A stretch of 64,000 bases of DNA, from assembly GCF_004339525.1 (NCBI RefSeq), contig NZ_SMGE01000001.1, positions 5,952,001-6,016,000 of the forward strand, in the 5' to 3' direction. Below the pieces are notes generated by a model. It had not been told where the DNA came from. It did no database searches and saw nothing but the letters and a program-made list of their open reading frames with translations. Source of the stretch: Flavobacterium sp. 90 (lineage in GTDB: Bacteria > Bacteroidota > Bacteroidia > Flavobacteriales > Flavobacteriaceae). The translations under genes were made by a program, and so were the position numbers. Positions 61,694 through 64,000 of this stretch are shown one piece after another (positions within the stretch are counted from its first letter, which is position 1; each line of letters starts with the position of its first letter).

Positions 61694-62275
61694 ATGAATA
61701 CTTCCGAATTTATACTGGATAAAGTGGCGCCTATTTTTAATAAACAAGGATATATTGGAACTAGTCTAACCGATATAACAAAAGCAACTGGTCTCACAAA
61801 AGGTGCTATTTATTGTAATTTTTCTAATAAAGAAGATTTAGCATTAAAGTCATTTCAACTCAATATAAGCATCGCAATAATACCTTTATTCAAAATAGTT
61901 GCTAATACAGAAGGATCTTTAAATAAATTACATGCCATAACTGAATATCAACGAAGATATTATGATTTAGTCAAAGACAGAGGCGGATGTCCAATGTTGC
62001 GAGTTGGTGTTGATACCAAATTTAATAATCCGTTATTATTTGAAGCGGCGCAAAATTTATCTCAAAAATTCACTTTGGGTTTAACCAATATCATTAACGA
62101 TGGTATTTCTAATAATGAAATTCAATCTAATATTGATGCTGTTAAATATGCAAAAATAATATTATCGCTTATTGAAGGAAGTTCGCTTCTTGCCTTTACT
62201 CATAATGATCAAAGCTATATAAACAACTCAATGGATTTTATAGATCATACAATAATTGAAAGCTTCAGGAAGTAG
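61694..62275 (+). CDS. TetR-family transcriptional regulator
   Basis: The 193-residue regulator has an N-terminal TetR DNA-binding domain (about 1-48; LTDITKATGLTKGAIYCNFSNKEDLAL) and a C-terminal ligand-binding helical domain with CPMLRVGVD. A Met 45 bp upstream is in frame, but it precedes the -7 box at 61654, so the ATG at 61694 is used. Near-identical palindromes lie before this gene and before the thioesterase, and it most likely represses both. Confidence 0.88.
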   Translation: MNTSEFILDKVAPIFNKQGYIGTSLTDITKATGLTKGAIYCNFSNKEDLALKSFQLNISIAIIPLFKIVANTEGSLNKLHAITEYQRRYYDLVKDRGGCPMLRVGVDTKFNNPLLFEAAQNLSQKFTLGLTNIINDGISNNEIQSNIDAVKYAKIILSLIEGSSLLAFTHNDQSYINNSMDFIDHTIIESFRK

Positions 62276-62294
62276 AAGAAAAATTTTTTAACCT

Positions 62295-62330
62295 ATCAAA
62301 TACCGATCGGTATTTGATGTAATATATTCG
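62295..62330 (+). promoter_or_regulatory. Second TetR operator and promoter
   Basis: The 18-bp core seen at 61631 is repeated at 62298-62315 and extended to a perfect 24-bp palindrome (62295-62318). A -7-like TATATTCG (62323-62330, one mismatch) follows. It should control the thioesterase and NTF2-like genes. Confidence 0.72.
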
Positions 62331-62334
62331 AAAA

Positions 62335-62826
62335 ATGGAAAAAGTATTAAAAACAAAAAGAAAAGTCAGATTTCAGGATTGTGATCCTTTTAATCATTTA
62401 AACAACTCCAAGTATTTAGAATATTTCCTTAATACGCGCGAGGATCAAATTGCAGAACATTATGATCTTGATGTGTTTAAATACATGCATTCTACAGGAC
62501 TTAGCTGGGTTGTTGCTTCTAATCAAATCAGTTATATAAAACCGGCTTTTACAATGGAAACCATATTAATTGAGTCACAATTGATTCAATATACTGATAA
62601 TCTTTTGTTGGTTGAAATGAAAATGTGGAATGAAAATGAAACCGAATTAAAGGCAATTCTATGGATAAAATTTATTCCGTATAATGTTCAGACAAAAAAA
62701 TCGGCAAGTCATTCTGATGATCTAATGAAACTCTTTCAATCTGTTGTTGTTCCTGTAAATCAGTCCATTTTTGAAAATAGATATATAGAAACTATTCAAA
62801 ATTTAAAAGCCAGAACTCATGCCTAA
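62335..62826 (+). CDS. Acyl-CoA thioesterase, 4HBT/YbgC-like
   Basis: The 163-residue hot-dog-fold protein has RFQDCDPFNHLNNSKYLEYF near residue 13-32, where Asp is the likely catalytic residue of 4HBT thioesterases. The YIKPA and LLLVEMKMWNE strands complete the pattern. It hydrolyses acyl-CoA in the cytoplasm. The substrate is unknown. It follows the second TetR operator and overlaps the next gene by 8 bp, so the two are cotranscribed. Confidence 0.85.
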   Translation: MEKVLKTKRKVRFQDCDPFNHLNNSKYLEYFLNTREDQIAEHYDLDVFKYMHSTGLSWVVASNQISYIKPAFTMETILIESQLIQYTDNLLLVEMKMWNENETELKAILWIKFIPYNVQTKKSASHSDDLMKLFQSVVVPVNQSIFENRYIETIQNLKARTHA

Positions 62827-63187
62827 AGTAGAAACAATAGAACGGTTTATCGCAATGGTCGAATCTAACGAACATGACAAAGCGATTGAAAAATTTTATA
62901 CGATTGATGCTTCGATGCAGGAAAATCAATCTGAACCAAGAATAGGCAGAGATCTTCTTGTAACTAATGAAAAAAACACTCTTTTGAAGGTTAAATCATT
63001 AGTATCTAAATGTGTTCGCCCCTATTTTATCAACGGTGATTCTGTTGTTATTCAATGGTTTTTTAGATTTGAATGGAAAGATGGACGTGTTTCTGAAATT
63101 GAAGAAATCGCTTATCAAAACTGGGAAAATGAACTTATAAAGAAAGAGAAGTTTTTTTATGACCCAAAACAATTTACAGGTTCATAA
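62819..63187 (+). CDS. NTF2/SnoaL-like protein
   Basis: The 122-residue protein has the cone-fold pattern of NTF2/SnoaL families: an N-terminal helical start (VETIERFIAMVESNEHDKAIEKFY), a YTIDASMQENQ hairpin, and a VVIQWFFRFEWKDGRVSEIEEIAYQNW strand pair. It may bind or isomerise a small hydrophobic molecule. It overlaps the thioesterase gene by 8 bp, under the same TetR control. Confidence 0.72.
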   Translation: MPKVETIERFIAMVESNEHDKAIEKFYTIDASMQENQSEPRIGRDLLVTNEKNTLLKVKSLVSKCVRPYFINGDSVVIQWFFRFEWKDGRVSEIEEIAYQNWENELIKKEKFFYDPKQFTGS

Positions 63188-63219
63188 TCTTAATTATTTA
63201 CTTTTAATAAATAGAATTA

Positions 63220-63251
63220 AAAAAGCCCATTCCTTTCGGTTTGGGCTTTTT
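63220..63251. terminator. Bidirectional terminator
   Basis: Arms AAAAAGCCCA / TGGGCTTTTT, 10 bp, 12-nt loop, between the convergent NTF2-like and repeat-protein genes. Confidence 0.88.
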
Positions 63252-63277
63252 AGTCTTACAACTCTGATTGTTTTGTA

Positions 63278-64000
63278 TTAATTACCAAGAACGGATTTTA
63301 ATTCAATATACTTATTTAAGTCATTAAAATTATGTCCTTTACCTTTCATCGATTTTATGAAAGATGGTGTTGTACCAGTTGCTTTAGCGCCAATAATATC
63401 GTCAATACCCAAATTACTGAAACCAAGATCTTTGTATTGTTGTAATAATTCCGGTGTAATATTTTGAGATCTCAAAGCAACCAAATCGTCTGGTTTTATG
63501 TTGTTATATCCTGCTTTTTGAAAATCACTTACATATTCAGGCGTTACATTCAGAGATTTCATTGCAATAAAATCGTCTATTTTAATGTTTTTGTAACCTG
63601 CTTTTTGAAAACTGCTTACATATTCGGCAGTTACATTTAAAGATTTCAACGCAATTAAATTACTGTTTGAAATATCATTATATCCTATTTTTTTAAACGA
63701 ATTAATAAAGTCCTGATCGATATTCATAGATTTAAAAGCAATGATATCATCATCAGCGTCTTTGTCGTTTTCGGCACCTGAAGAATTTCGAACATCAGCA
63801 ATATATTTTCCGTCAATTCCCTGAGATTTCAATGCTATAAGATTACCCGGACTAACATCTTTGTAACCTGCTTTTTTGATCTCTTCGATAAAAGCTTTGT
63901 CTATTTCTAATGATTTAAAAGGAACAAGATTGTCTAAATCAATATCCGGAATTGCCTGTTTGATAGAAGTTATATACGCTTCATTTACGTCTAAAGCAGC
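63278..64000 (-). CDS. Repeat protein, N-terminus beyond window (BlaR1-like tail?)
   Basis: The frame is open to the right edge; 240 residues are visible and end ELKSVLGN. They consist of tandem repeats of about 22-23 residues with the pattern F-I/V-x3-K-x2-GY-x-N/D-I-x2-D-x-L-I/V-A-L/M-K-S-x-N/G-I/V-T/D-x2-Y-I/V. A TTG inside the frame is not a believable start because the repeats continue upstream of it. Such repeats are found C-terminal to BlaR1-type M56 peptidases in Bacteroidota, but that domain would lie outside the window. A separate sensor or scaffold protein is possible. Confidence 0.6.
   Translation of the reverse strand, partial: AALDVNEAYITSIKQAIPDIDLDNLVPFKSLEIDKAFIEEIKKAGYKDVSPGNLIALKSQGIDGKYIADVRNSSGAENDKDADDDIIAFKSMNIDQDFINSFKKIGYNDISNSNLIALKSLNVTAEYVSSFQKAGYKNIKIDDFIAMKSLNVTPEYVSDFQKAGYNNIKPDDLVALRSQNITPELLQQYKDLGFSNLGIDDIIGAKATGTTPSFIKSMKGKGHNFNDLNKYIELKSVLGN

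Noticed and set aside
61414..61797. Frames of 60-65 codons on both strands near the TetR operator
   Set aside because: They cover the operator and promoter; composition is not protein-like.
1..64000. tRNA, rRNA, CRISPR, insertion sequence or prophage
   Set aside because: No tRNA cloverleaf, rRNA segment, repeat-spacer array, transposase or integrase was seen on either strand, although short or divergent RNA genes could be missed by eye.

Overview
The window is AT-rich and gene-dense and carries signatures of the Bacteroidota, most likely a Flavobacterium. These are a SusC/SusD pair, a FecI/FecR/TonB-receptor/DUF4249 cluster, a type IX secretion (T9SS) C-terminal domain, DKNYY and SBBP repeat proteins, LytTR two-component systems, and promoters of the TTTG-N19-21-TAnnTTTG form. 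No rRNA, tRNA, CRISPR array, transposase or prophage was seen. Assignments come from reading the translations; no database was searched.

Layout. 0-5.5 kb: the end of a class I lanthipeptide locus (a LanC-like cyclase running off the left edge and a 53-residue GG-leader precursor missed by length-filtered gene calling). Next to it lie a LuxR-type response regulator, a LytTR regulator with a degenerate receiver, a small lipoprotein and a TPR histidine kinase. 6-9.8 kb: a complete oxidative pentose-phosphate operon (gnd-zwf-pgl). 9.8-16.4 kb: three exported repeat proteins (an SBBP propeller, a DKNYY protein fused to a TonB C-terminal domain, and a duplicated leucine-rich-repeat protein). 16.4-22.2 kb: a tripartite RND efflux operon. 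22.3-27.2 kb: a membrane class III nucleotide cyclase, a LytS/LytTR-type two-component pair, a tandem universal stress protein and a small membrane protein. 27.6-32.3 kb: a SusC/SusD pair with a long leader and a possible antisense small RNA. 33-40.4 kb: a subtilase lipoprotein, a methyltransferase and a large T9SS-exported beta-helix glycanase. 41-47.8 kb: a zinc-ribbon FAD monooxygenase, FdhD with a YdeP-type molybdopterin oxidoreductase, and a DyP peroxidase. 48-51.7 kb: an orphan FabH-type ketosynthase and three unrecognised genes behind a near-consensus promoter. 51.8-57.1 kb: the ECF sigma/FecR/TonB-receptor/DUF4249 uptake system. 57.3-64 kb: two alpha/beta hydrolases, an isochorismatase-fold enzyme, a GNAT protein, a TetR-thioesterase-NTF2 module with two near-identical palindromic operators, and the C-terminus of a repeat protein running off the right edge.

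Intergenic space holds several families of imperfectly palindromic repeats. They include a ~100 bp element in three copies, a nested element whose core is inverted between 27.4 and 59.4 kb, and two ~220 bp direct repeats interleaved with decayed copies of a T9SS gene 3' end at 37 kb. The items most worth a second look are the lanthipeptide precursor and its regulators, the antisense RNA candidate at susC, the repeated T9SS tails, the TetR double operator, and the unrecognised three-gene cluster at 49.7-51.6 kb.
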